NCBI RefSeq assembly: GCF_000178975.2
Contig: NC_015065.1
Coordinates: 236,293 to 300,292, forward strand
Source of the DNA: Granulicella tundricola MP5ACTX9
GTDB lineage: Bacteria; Acidobacteriota; Terriglobia; Terriglobales; Acidobacteriaceae
DNA: 64,000 nucleotides
Direction of reading: 5' to 3'
Numbering within the stretch: the first letter of the stretch is position 1; the number at the start of each line of letters is the position of its first letter. Position numbers and translations under genes: made by a program. Of the stretch, positions 26,906 to 34,526 are shown piece by piece. The notes below the pieces were generated by a model that made no database searches, had not been told where the DNA came from, and was given only the letters and a program-made list of their open reading frames with translations.

Positions 26906-27614
26906 GTTTCGCTCCCTTGATGGCTTCTACGCCGGGGATGGCCTGGAGCAGGGTGATGAGCTCTTCGGCTAGTTCGTGGACGTTTTCGTAGGCTGCTTCG
27001 AGGTTTCCGACCTTGAGATCGCCCATCTCGGAGAGGGTTAGGCGCTCTACGAAGAGGGCTTTGAAGGCCATGCGCTCAGCTAGGCTGGTTTTGAAGCGGG
27101 GTATGCCGGCGGCTTCGATCTCAGCCTCAAGCTGGCGCTGGACGGAGGAAACAGGGGCTCCGGGGGCTGGGGTGCGGGTCATGAGGACGCGGAACGGGAT
27201 TCTGCGGGAGGCGTTGGAGCGCTGGGCGACCTTTTCTTCGTCGCGTACGGCTCGGATGGCTTTGCCGGCCTGGCGGACGTCTACGGCCGAGGCCTGGACG
27301 GGGACGATGACGAAGTCTGCCATGGCGATGGAGCGGGAGACGAGGAGGCTGGCGGTGCCTTCGAGGTCGATGAAGACGAACTGGTGGGGCTGCTCCTCAA
27401 GGGTCTCCATGAGGTTGTTTTCACGGACGTTTCCGACGACGTGCATGGTGGTCTTGGATTTGCCGTTCTTCTTCCAGTCCATGATGGGCTGGTTGGGGTC
27501 TGCGTCGAGGACACTGACGCTGGCTCCCTGCTGGGCGAGGTAAGTGGCGAGGAGGAGGGTGGTGGTGCTTTTTCCTGCTCCACCCTTGGGATTTGAGACT
27601 GCGATGACTGGCAT
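26898..27614 (-). CDS. parA: ParA-family ATPase, type Ib partition
   Basis: 238 residues. Deviant Walker A KGGAGKST at residues 10-17 with the signature first Lys, switch I region VLDADPNQPIMDWKK, Walker B FVFIDLEGT. There is no N-terminal helix-turn-helix, so it belongs to the short (type Ib/VirC1-like) ParA proteins that position plasmids over the nucleoid. Transcribed leftward with the ribbon-helix-helix gene; repeat-rich DNA lies immediately upstream. Confidence 0.9.
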   Translation of the reverse strand: MPVIAVSNPKGGAGKSTTTLLLATYLAQQGASVSVLDADPNQPIMDWKKNGKSKTTMHVVGNVRENNLMETLEEQPHQFVFIDLEGTASLLVSRSIAMADFVIVPVQASAVDVRQAGKAIRAVRDEEKVAQRSNASRRIPFRVLMTRTPAPGAPVSSVQRQLEAEIEAAGIPRFKTSLAERMAFKALFVERLTLSEMGDLKVGNLEAAYENVHELAEELITLLQAIPGVEAIKGAKHE

Positions 27615-27640
27615 TTGGCCTCGATCTGAGTGTTGCTTGT

Positions 27641-27918
27641 TGCGATATTGCTACGATATCGCATAAAGGGCGATAAGTCTGCAATATTGTGGCGATATTT
27701 ATCGCGGTATCGCTACGATAATCTGCTTTATACAAGACTGCGGCGATATCGCTGCGATACTTTGCACTGCTTTAGCGGCAGTGGAAACCCACGTCCCAGA
27801 GGCGGGACATGGGGCACCCGGTTGTGGCTTCCTTCGGGATGGCGGGAGTGGGCGGGCATTGCCTGTGTTGGGTAGAATCTATTGCTGCGTTATTTTTGCG
27901 ATATTGTTGCGATATCGC
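27641..27918. promoter_or_regulatory. CGATATCG repeat region: candidate centromere and par/rep control region
   Basis: The 379-bp gap between divergent parA and repA contains three perfect CGATATCG palindromes (27654-27661, 27744-27751, 27910-27917) and at least seven partial copies (for example CGATAT at 27643, 27693 and 27899, GGTATCGC near 27706, GCGATAC at 27755). Most lie within 120 bp of parA; one pair sits ~75 bp before repA. Type Ib systems carry their centromere upstream of the par operon, so these repeats probably bind the ribbon-helix-helix protein, and may also repress repA. Confidence 0.65.
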
Positions 27919-27993
27919 CTTACCGCAGGCCGTGGCTCTGTGGATCAGATATAACTGAAGCAACGCGGCTGCAACATTGATCTAAGATCACGT

Positions 27994-29112
27994 ATGCCTA
28001 AAAGTGCGACCCGAACTCGAAGCAAAGTGGTGGGCAAGGCTGTGCGGGCTGTTGCGCCGGCGGTACTGGACCGGCCAACGCCTGAGATGGATGAGGACGA
28101 GTTTGGTATGTCCTCCGAGACCGAAGCTGTAGACGGTAGTGCGGGGATGGATGAGGTGGAGGGGCTTTCGCCGGTGGCGATGCGGCTTCTGCAGGCTGCT
28201 ACCGATATGCAACAGTCGCCTGACTCGTATGAGCGGGCGTTTCTGGCTCGGCAGTTGATTCAGTGCACGTTTCCGCATAGCGATCCGGGCAATATTCCGA
28301 TCTGGAGCAGGACGAACGGGAATCTGACGCTATCGATCCGTCCGCTCTACGACGAGGAGAAGGCGGCGCACAAGTATCCGTATGGGACGATTCCGCGGCT
28401 GTTTCTTTACTGGATGGTGACGGAGGCTGCTCGAACGAAGAAGCGGCGGCTGTACCTGGGGCAGACGTATCCGGATTTTATGCGGAAGCTGGGGCTGAAT
28501 CCATCGAATGGCGGGGTTCGGAGCGATTCGCGGCGGCTGAAGGACCAGATCGAGCGGATGCTGCGGGCTACGATCAGCTTCAAGCAGACATTCAAGAAGG
28601 ACGGCAAGACGGGCGATGCGTGGCTGGATATGCAGATTGGCCCGGAGGCCGTGCTGTGGTGGAATTTTGATAAAGACGCGCAGAACTCGTTGTTTGAGAG
28701 CTATATCGAGCTGAGCGAGAAGTTTTTTAGTGCGATTACATCCAGCCCGATTCCGCTGGACCTGCGCGCGCTGCGGGCGTTGCGGAAGTCTCCGCTTTCG
28801 CTGGATCTGTACTCGCTGATCTGCCATAAGACGTATAGCGCGCGGAAGGACGGGGATACGAAGACGATTCCGTGGGAGGGGCTGCACCGGCAGATGGGGG
28901 CGGAGTACAAGGAGCTGCGGAACTTCAAGCAGAAGGTGGTGGCGACGGTGAAGAAGATTCGGCTGGTGTATCCGCAGATGAAGGTGGATCTTTCCGAGAG
29001 CGGGATGCATATTCATCCGGCTCCTCTGGCGATTCCGGAGCGGGTGGGAAGTGAGTTTGCGGCTCCGACGATTGAGGCTCCGCTGGCGAAGCGTCGCCGC
29101 GTGCTGGGGTAG
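27994..29112 (+). CDS. repA: Plasmid replication initiator, RepA type
   Basis: 372 residues, matching the RepA_C-type initiators of large proteobacterial and acidobacterial plasmids: HKYPYGTIPRLFLYWMVTEA, YLGQTYPDFMRKLGL, SDSRRLKDQIERMLRATISF and SPIPLDLRALRALRKSPLSL are characteristic. The N-terminal ~60 residues are basic then acidic and poorly conserved; the C-terminus ends in KRRRVLG. Expected to bind iterons and open the origin. Iterons begin 17 bp after its stop codon. Confidence 0.9.
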   Translation: MPKSATRTRSKVVGKAVRAVAPAVLDRPTPEMDEDEFGMSSETEAVDGSAGMDEVEGLSPVAMRLLQAATDMQQSPDSYERAFLARQLIQCTFPHSDPGNIPIWSRTNGNLTLSIRPLYDEEKAAHKYPYGTIPRLFLYWMVTEAARTKKRRLYLGQTYPDFMRKLGLNPSNGGVRSDSRRLKDQIERMLRATISFKQTFKKDGKTGDAWLDMQIGPEAVLWWNFDKDAQNSLFESYIELSEKFFSAITSSPIPLDLRALRALRKSPLSLDLYSLICHKTYSARKDGDTKTIPWEGLHRQMGAEYKELRNFKQKVVATVKKIRLVYPQMKVDLSESGMHIHPAPLAIPERVGSEFAAPTIEAPLAKRRRVLG

Positions 29113-29128
29113 ATTTCTGTTTAAAAGC

Positions 29129-29416
29129 GCGCTGAAACGGTAGCAGGGAACGGGGGATATTGGGTCAATCCCGGTTTCTGCACGCTGAAACGGTAGCGGC
29201 TGAACCTGGTTGAGCAACGCTGAAACGGTAGCAGAGAGGAGTTTGGGCCGTGAAATTGCCCTGCCTGCGGTGCATGTGGGGCTGAATTCAGGGTGCATGC
29301 TACCGTTTCAGCGCTGTTCACGGCTTTATGGGGATCTGTCCGGAAGAACGAGCGACTTCGTCCGCTGAAACGGTAGTAAAGGTGCGAATGCTGGGACTAC
29401 GCTGAAACGGTAGCAG
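29129..29416. repeat. Iteron cluster downstream of repA (six copies)
   Basis: Copies at 29129-29146 (+), 29182-29199 (+), 29217-29234 (+), 29297-29314 (-), 29362-29379 (+) and 29399-29416 (+), all with the core CGCTGAAACGGTAG. Spacing is irregular (53, 35, 80, 65, 37). No gene lies in 29113-29514. The cluster may serve as origin, or as copy-number control by initiator titration and handcuffing. Confidence 0.88.
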
Positions 29417-29454
29417 GGGAGTCTAGCTCATGTTCGTTGTGAGGGTAGTACGAG

Positions 29455-29484
29455 AAAGGGGAGAGCTGGTGAGCTCTCCCCTTT
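29455..29484. terminator. Strong stem-loop between iterons and the dehydrogenase gene
   Basis: A perfect 13-bp stem, AAAGGGGAGAGCT (29455-29467) and AGCTCTCCCCTTT (29472-29484), with a GGTG loop. It lies 31 bp beyond the stop of the leftward dehydrogenase gene and could end its transcript before it enters the iterons; only short T tracts flank the stem. Confidence 0.6.
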
Positions 29485-29514
29485 GTTTGCTCGCATTCTA
29501 GATCGATGCGGGGA

Positions 29515-30267
29515 CTAGATGCCTGCGCCACCGGAGACGAAGATGGTCTCGCCGGTGATCCAGCGGGCATCGTCCGAGGCGAGGAAGACGGTGGGGAGGG
29601 CGATGTCTTCCGGCTGGCCGGTGCGACCGAGGGGCGTGGTGGCGATGGTCTGCTTCTCCATGTCGCTGCCGATGATGCCGAGGCCTATTGCGCCTTCCGT
29701 TTCGACCATGCCGGGGTTGATGGCGTTGACACGGATCTTGCGTGGGCCAAGCTCCTTGGCGAGGGACTTGGTGATGGTGTCGAGTGCGCCCTTGGTGCTG
29801 GAGTAAACGGAGCCGAAAGGGGGCGCGAGGGTGCTGACGACGGAGCTGATGTTGACGATGCTGCCGCCGGTCTCAGGGAAGAGGGGAATGGCGTGCTTGG
29901 TGGCGAGGAAGACGCCAAGGACGTTGGTGTCGTACTGGCGGCGGTAATCGTCTGCCGAGAACTGATCGATGGGGCTGAAGGCGAAGACGCCGGCGTTGTT
30001 GATGAGGATATCAAGCTTGCCGTAGGCCTCTTTTGCCTTGGCGAAGAGGTTGATGACTTCATCCTCTTTGGCGACGCTGCCACCGACTGCGACGGCTTTG
30101 CCGCCTGCCTTGACGATCTCGGCTACAACGTTGTCTGCGCCTTCCTTGCTGGAGGCGTAGTTGACGACGACGGACGCGCCTGCGGCTGCGAGGTGTTTGG
30201 CGATGGAGGCGCCGATGCCCTTCGATGCTCCTGTGACGACTGCAACTTTATTCGTGAGATTTGCCAT
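29515..30267 (-). CDS. Short-chain dehydrogenase/reductase (classical SDR)
   Basis: 250 residues. NAD(P) site TGASKGIGASIAKHLAAAG near residue 14, NNAG at ~89, catalytic Ser in NISSVVS (~140) and YSSTK (Tyr ~154, Lys ~158). The C-terminus (FLASDDARWITGETIFVSGGAGI) is that of FabG/glucose-dehydrogenase-like SDRs. Substrate cannot be told from sequence. Lies between two iteron groups, with no obvious link to replication. Confidence 0.92.
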   Translation of the reverse strand: MANLTNKVAVVTGASKGIGASIAKHLAAAGASVVVNYASSKEGADNVVAEIVKAGGKAVAVGGSVAKEDEVINLFAKAKEAYGKLDILINNAGVFAFSPIDQFSADDYRRQYDTNVLGVFLATKHAIPLFPETGGSIVNISSVVSTLAPPFGSVYSSTKGALDTITKSLAKELGPRKIRVNAINPGMVETEGAIGLGIIGSDMEKQTIATTPLGRTGQPEDIALPTVFLASDDARWITGETIFVSGGAGI

Positions 30268-30522
30268 TTCCTTCGTTCCTCTTTCGTACGCTCGAACTCG
30301 ACGCCTGCGCGTGGTCTGGTCAGGTCAGCTAACTAGATGTGGAGATAGGTGGAAGGATGCAGGAGTTGGGGTGGGGTTTGGGGTATGCGGAGGGATGACG
30401 AACTTTATGTTGGAGAAGGCTGCGACGAATGCGGCTCTGAATGAGCCTGGTGATCACGCCGTTATCGAGACATCACTAAGCCTCTGGCTGAAGCATCAAC
30501 TGGCATCGAGCATGACGAGCAA

Positions 30523-30849
30523 TTAACGCTTCGGAATCAGCAGATCCACCGGAAGGGTTAAGAGTGCAGCCACCTGCACTGGGTCTGAACCTCCTGCAAT
30601 CAAGGCTCGAGCCATTGACAGTTGTTCCGCTCTGTACCTCTCGCTCGGTACGAACGTTTCAGAGATGAAGTCACTCTGGGAACCGAGACCACGGCGATCT
30701 GGACGGGCTTGAGGGGAGTCGATTCGCCCCAGCCTGGTTCGTGACAGGTTCCGGCCTTCCGCCACAAGTCGCCAGCATCGATGAGCGACGTACACGAGGT
30801 ATCCGATTCCTAAACAGAGAAGCGATACGAGTATTGTGGTGAGTCCCAT
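30523..30849 (-). CDS. Small membrane protein, unknown
   Basis: 108 residues: one N-terminal membrane helix (ILVSLLCLGIGYLVYVAHRC) followed by a polar, Arg-rich region and a C-terminal amphipathic part (AEQLSMARALIAGGSDPVQVA in outline). Not recognised. The composition and helix pattern make it a plausible gene, but there is no family support. Confidence 0.4.
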   Translation of the reverse strand: MGLTTILVSLLCLGIGYLVYVAHRCWRLVAEGRNLSRTRLGRIDSPQARPDRRGLGSQSDFISETFVPSERYRAEQLSMARALIAGGSDPVQVAALLTLPVDLLIPKR

Positions 30850-31071
30850 CCTCTCAACGAACTCCGGACACCAAAAGGTTTAGCGCTGACTGAAAGCTGA
30901 TGACAGTCTAAAGCACCATCAGCAAGGGCAGTTTTGAAGGCGTGCTTGAATGGAGACTTGCCACGATCTAATGCGAAGCGTCACGCTGCAAAAGCCGCTG
31001 TCCCATCGATCATGAAAAGAATCAAGGGCGCTTGAGCGAGACTCCAATGGGGTGAAGCGAACGGAGACCTC

Positions 31072-31530
31072 ATGAGCCTGACGATGGTGGTGGCTGCGGT
31101 TCTGATCCTTGCGGTTTTAGGGGCGGGGGAATGGTATCGGCGGAGGCGTAAGCGACTCTTTCTCGCGTCGCACAGCATCAATGTCGAGCAGTTGCATGCG
31201 CTTCTTGCGGGCAATGAAGGTGGGTCGATTCATGTGATCGACGTGCGTCAGCCTTTGGATCTGCTGGCTCACTCTGAGATCATTCCGGGCTCGCGGAGGA
31301 TTCCGCCGAAGGAGATCCTGGGGAATCCCGGGCTGCTCGATAAGGAGCAGGAGACGGTTGTGTACTGCACCTGTCCGTCAGATGAGACGGCCGGCAAGAT
31401 TATGCAGAAGGCCGTGTCTCTGGGGTTCGAGAAGGTGAAGATTCTTCATGGCGGGCTGGATGCGTGGAAGGAAAAGAGGTACCCGGTTGAGCCGTACGAG
31501 AGTGCCTTCCATCTGGACACTCCCGCTTAG
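31072..31530 (+). CDS. Membrane-anchored rhodanese-like protein
   Basis: 152 residues. N-terminal membrane helix (MVVAAVLILAVLGAGEWY) then basic RRRRKR stop-transfer, then a single rhodanese domain from ~37: HVIDVRQPLDLLAHSEIIPGS and the active-site loop CTCPSDET with Cys in the sulfur-acceptor position, followed by GGLDAWK. Likely transfers sulfane sulfur or acts as a thiol-reactive sensor at the inner membrane. GGAGA at 31060 precedes the ATG. Confidence 0.88.
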   Translation: MSLTMVVAAVLILAVLGAGEWYRRRRKRLFLASHSINVEQLHALLAGNEGGSIHVIDVRQPLDLLAHSEIIPGSRRIPPKEILGNPGLLDKEQETVVYCTCPSDETAGKIMQKAVSLGFEKVKILHGGLDAWKEKRYPVEPYESAFHLDTPA

Positions 31531-31540
31531 GGTATGTGGG

Positions 31541-31730
31541 TTATTTGGGGGCGTCGAAGTTGGTCGAGCGGGTTACTGCTTCCCAGGCTGCGAACTCTGA
31601 ATGGAGAGCTTCCAACTCCTTGCTGACGTAGTCGAAGGCGTCCGGGCCGAGGAGCAGATGGGCGGGGGATTGGGGACGGTGAGGAGGTCGGCGATGATGT
31701 TGCCGGCCTTGGCGGGATCGCCAGGCTGCG
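31541..31730 (-). pseudogene. Remnant of a short-chain dehydrogenase (C-terminal part, frameshifted)
   Basis: On the minus strand, bases ~31728-31665 read QPGDPAKAGNIIADLLTVPN and then, one base out of frame, AHLLLGPDAFDYVSKELEAL followed by AAWEAVTRSTNFD and a stop at 31541-31543. This is the characteristic C-terminus of extended SDRs that end LLLGxDA...W...S. No start or Rossmann part remains. It lies next to an intact SDR gene on the same strand, so it may be what is left of a second copy. Confidence 0.7.
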
Positions 31731-31807
31731 GGCTTTGCGGGCCTCGCGGATGGGATCGAAGATGGTGTCTATATGCTGCTGCTTCTGCCCGGTCTTGGAG
31801 TGGGGGA

Positions 31808-32668
31808 CTACTTCTTCATCAACCCAAACTGCTTGCCGAGGATGCGGTCGACCATCCGCTTTGACAGCAGGTTGGGCAGCGTCCAGTTCTTGAAGCGTTG
31901 CGGCACGACCGCGTACCGGACCTTCGGCTTGCTGACCGTCAAGGCGCGATGGATTGCGTGACCGATCTCCTCGGCGGCCAGTCCCTTCTTGCCCTCTTCG
32001 GCGAAGAAGGCCAGGAAGCGTTGAATGATTGGGCCATAGTCGGTGGCATCGAAGCGGCTGAAGTCCTCCGCCTGGGCCTTATCCCAGATGGGCGTGATCA
32101 CGGCTCCGGGGCCCACGATGATGACATCGATTCCGTAGAGCAGAAGCTCGCGCCGGAGACTCTCCGACATTCCCTCGAGGGCGAACTTGGAGGCCGAATA
32201 GGCGCCGACAAACGGCACCCCCATCTTGCCGGAGACCGAGCTGATCTGGACGATTCGTCCTGGTTTTCCCGACCTTGCTGGGTCGCTTCCGAGCAGAGGG
32301 GCAAAGGCCTTCGTTACGAGGAAGGGTCCGATGAGATTGACCTCCATCTGCCGACGCATCTCGGAGGGGTCCAGGTGCAGCAATGGGCCGCCGACCACGA
32401 TACCGGCGTTGTTGACCAGCCCGGCCAACCTCTCTTTGCCCAACATCTCGCCCACCAGGGTGGCCGCCTGCTGCACCGCTGCCTCGTCGGTTACATCCGC
32501 CAGCAATGGAACAAAGTCCTTGCCGAACTCAGCGCTCAGCCGGTCTGCGTCGCTCTGCTTTCGTACGGTCCCAAAGACACGAAATCCCTTATCCAGAAGA
32601 ACTTTTGCCGTGGCCCAGCCGATACCGGTCGATGCTCCGGTAAGGACCACACTCTGTTTTGCACTCAT
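31808..32668 (-). CDS. Short-chain dehydrogenase/reductase (SDR)
   Basis: 286 residues from the ATG at 32668. Cofactor site TGASTGIGWATAKVLLDKG at ~10, VNNAGIV at ~86, catalytic ISSVSG (Ser ~142) and YSASK (Tyr ~155, Lys ~159). The C-terminal extension (VVPQRFKNWTLPNLLSKRMV) is typical of retinol-dehydrogenase-like SDRs. An upstream extension to 32788 would run across the shared control region and is rejected. Divergent from a TetR gene that probably controls it. Confidence 0.88.
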   Translation of the reverse strand: MSAKQSVVLTGASTGIGWATAKVLLDKGFRVFGTVRKQSDADRLSAEFGKDFVPLLADVTDEAAVQQAATLVGEMLGKERLAGLVNNAGIVVGGPLLHLDPSEMRRQMEVNLIGPFLVTKAFAPLLGSDPARSGKPGRIVQISSVSGKMGVPFVGAYSASKFALEGMSESLRRELLLYGIDVIIVGPGAVITPIWDKAQAEDFSRFDATDYGPIIQRFLAFFAEEGKKGLAAEEIGHAIHRALTVSKPKVRYAVVPQRFKNWTLPNLLSKRMVDRILGKQFGLMKK

Positions 32669-32690
32669 ACCCTGCCTCCAAGATGGCCGC

Positions 32691-32722
32691 TGTACACCTT
32701 CAACATGTTCACCGTACACCTT
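32691..32722. promoter_or_regulatory. Candidate TetR operator between SDR and tetR
   Basis: GTACACCTT occurs twice on the plus strand (32692-32700 and 32714-32722), 22 bp apart, enclosing AACATGTT, itself palindromic. It sits in the 89-bp divergent gap, where a TetR protein would be expected to bind both promoters. Confidence 0.5.
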
Positions 32723-32757
32723 TATCCTCCCAGAGGTCAAGATGTAGAGTGATAAGC

Positions 32758-33327
32758 ATGGCGTATCCCTCCAAGACCGACCGTGCAACGATCCTTGCGG
32801 CGGCGGTCGAACAGCTTGAAGAACAAGGGCTCCGCGGCCTTTCGCTCCGCTCGCTTGCGGGCTCGCTCGAACTTGCTCCGAACGCCCTGTATCGCTACTT
32901 TGCGGATCGCGCGGCGCTCGAATCGGCTCTTGCCGGCGAGGTCTCCCGCCTGCTTCACGCCGCGATGCAGCGGGCTGTGCGCAAGGGCAGACCGGAGCAA
33001 GCCATCCATAGCATTGCGCGGGCCTACCTCGCCTTCGCCCGCAGTCGCCCCAACCTTTATGAGTTGCTCCTTCTGCCGTGCGACAACGCGAAAGAGGAGG
33101 CGGATTCCCATGAAAAGCTTTGGAAGTTCGTCGTCGAACACGTGAGCGCGATCACGGGACCAGGTCACGTCAACGATGCTTCTGTCGCTCTGTGGGCCTT
33201 CCTCCACGGAATTGCAGGGCTGGAAGCCGCCAAGCTTTTTGGAGACGAGAAACCTGTTACCAGCTTCGACTTTGGTTTGGCCGCGTGGCTGGCGGCGGCC
33301 TCCACAAGCCATGCGGAGTCAAGGTAA
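32758..33327 (+). CDS. TetR family transcriptional regulator
   Basis: 189 residues. The N-terminal helix-turn-helix is clear: ILAAAVEQLEEQGLRGLSLR then LAGSLELAPNALYRYFADRAA at residues ~10-55. The C-terminal domain is helical with LYELLLLP and WAFLHGIAGLEAAKLFG, resembling the TetR_C WHG type that carries an HGIAGLE motif. Likely a local repressor of the divergent SDR gene, induced by a small hydrophobic ligand. Confidence 0.88.
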   Translation: MAYPSKTDRATILAAAVEQLEEQGLRGLSLRSLAGSLELAPNALYRYFADRAALESALAGEVSRLLHAAMQRAVRKGRPEQAIHSIARAYLAFARSRPNLYELLLLPCDNAKEEADSHEKLWKFVVEHVSAITGPGHVNDASVALWAFLHGIAGLEAAKLFGDEKPVTSFDFGLAAWLAAASTSHAESR

Positions 33328-33440
33328 GGGTGTGTTTGGGGGCCTACTCCCACTCATGAATCATGGGTGGAGCGAGCACTTAGGGGATGAACAGAGGTTG
33401 GCTGAGCGGGACTTGCGTCACGGTTGCGGGACATCGCCGA

Positions 33441-33977
33441 TCAAGGCGTGCTCGATGTCTCCCGCTCTTCGTTCTCAGGCGAGTCACTGTGTACCACGGC
33501 TGCGGTGAGGAGATCCCAGGCGGCTCCGATCTTGCGGCGGGATGACGGGCCGGCATCACGGTTCGGGATCAGGAAACTCCATCCGTTGAGAGGCAGGAGT
33601 TGCCATCGCTTGGGGTCCAGCAGGCTGGTGTCGCGCAGGTCGCCGCGGACGGCAACCATCGACATGGTCGTCGATCCTCGTCCCTCCCCGCTGCGGAAGT
33701 CACAGGCGAAGACCTCGACGCCTTTGCGCGATCCATAGAGGAAATTTTCCTGCACTCTCAAGCGGCGGGGTGGGTCATGAGCGACCTGCGGTACGGTGAT
33801 GGGAGCTGGGCCGGTCTGGAAGCTGAGGCCGTGCGCTGCGGCAAAGGCTGCCAGGCGACGCCGTCTGCCCCAGGCCCAAAGGCTCGTCAGGCCCCAGATG
33901 ATCGAAAAGACAAGGAAGACAACCAGGACCGGAATGAGCACTGCAAAGACTACCGCCGGCGGGTCCGAATGTCGCAT
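33441..33977 (-). CDS. Membrane protein of unknown function
   Basis: 178 residues from the ATG at 33977. One long hydrophobic segment (VVFAVLIPVLVVFLVFSIIW) near the start, then WGRRRRLAAFAAAHGLSFQ and a soluble domain with VFACDFRSGEGRGSTTMSMV. This outline (membrane helix, then a region reading as a small beta-rich domain about comparing old and new states) occurs in uncharacterised bacterial proteins; no function assigned. The C-terminus is highly charged. Confidence 0.55.
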   Translation of the reverse strand: MRHSDPPAVVFAVLIPVLVVFLVFSIIWGLTSLWAWGRRRRLAAFAAAHGLSFQTGPAPITVPQVAHDPPRRLRVQENFLYGSRKGVEVFACDFRSGEGRGSTTMSMVAVRGDLRDTSLLDPKRWQLLPLNGWSFLIPNRDAGPSSRRKIGAAWDLLTAAVVHSDSPENEERETSSTP

Positions 33978-34055
33978 GGCGTATTTTAGCCCGGGCACTG
34001 ACGCGGCTTGTGTACGTTTCTATGCAGCGGCAGGGCGGGGCGGCCGCGGAAGGTG

Positions 34056-34128
34056 ACGCTGAAACGGTAGCAGGAGGGGGTTGGGTAAGGCGGGGAGTGG
34101 GACGCGAGGTACGCTGAAACGGTAGCGG
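34056..34128 (+). repeat. Iterons 9 and 10
   Basis: ACGCTGAAACGGTAGCAG at 34056-34073 and ACGCTGAAACGGTAGCGG at 34111-34128. The second is followed by GATG and ACCGTTTCA, giving the perfect inverted repeat TGAAACGGT/ACCGTTTCA (34115-34123 and 34132-34140). Confidence 0.87.
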
Positions 34129-34230
34129 ATGACCGTTTCATGGGCGAATCGTGGGGTTTCGAGGGGTGTGGAAAGGGCCGAGCGGAAGGATTATGTGGGT
34201 TTTTCGTTGCTTTTCAAGGGGAACTCTTCC

Positions 34231-34359
34231 ACGCTGAAACGGTGCTTTGGGATCACAGGGGAATTTGCGAGGTCCACGCTGCAACGGTAGGGGATTCACG
34301 CTGCAACGGTGCGGGTTTCACGCTGAAACGGTAACGGGTCCACGCCTAAACGGTAGTTG
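34231..34359 (+). repeat. Phased iteron array, candidate replication origin
   Basis: Five variant iterons start at 34231, 34276, 34298, 34320 and 34342. The last four are spaced exactly 22 bp and the first is 45 bp before them. They diverge from the consensus in a graded way (ACGCTGCAACGG, ACGCTGAAACGGTAACGG, ACGCCTAAACGG) but keep the AACGGT core. An AT-rich stretch follows. Regular two-turn spacing is the classical form of an iteron origin. Confidence 0.8.
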
Positions 34360-34364
34360 TGGAA

Positions 34365-34526
34365 CGCCTGCTTAAAGGAAGCCTGTAGTTTTTAACTGTA
34401 GTTATGCCTTTATCGCAAGAGTAGGTTCTTTCTACTGCCCTTGGGAAGGCTTGTTCTTTGTTTTTGTAATCGCGGCTGGCGGTGGCCGCTGCTACCGTTG
34501 CGCGTTAGGATTTCAGGTGAGGATGC
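34365..34526. other. AT-rich segment after the phased iterons, with one inverted degenerate iteron
   Basis: From 34373 to 34470 the DNA is clearly richer in A and T than its surroundings (TAGTTTTTAACTGTAGTTAT and TTGTTCTTTGTTTTTGTAAT), a likely unwinding element. A degenerate inverted iteron, TGCTACCGTTGCGCGT, lies at 34490-34505, just before the next gene. TTATCGCAA at 34412 has only partial resemblance to a DnaA box. Confidence 0.5.

Noticed and set aside
29506..30336. 276-residue plus-strand frame opposite the SDR gene
   Set aside because: It is the antisense shadow of a well-conserved SDR, with acidic low-complexity composition.
34140..34334. 64-residue frame across the 34-kb iterons
   Set aside because: It reads through iteron repeats and has no family character; its stop lies inside an iteron.
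34412..34420. DnaA box TTATCGCAA near the iterons
   Set aside because: Two mismatches to TTATCCACA and no second copy near by; too weak to call.
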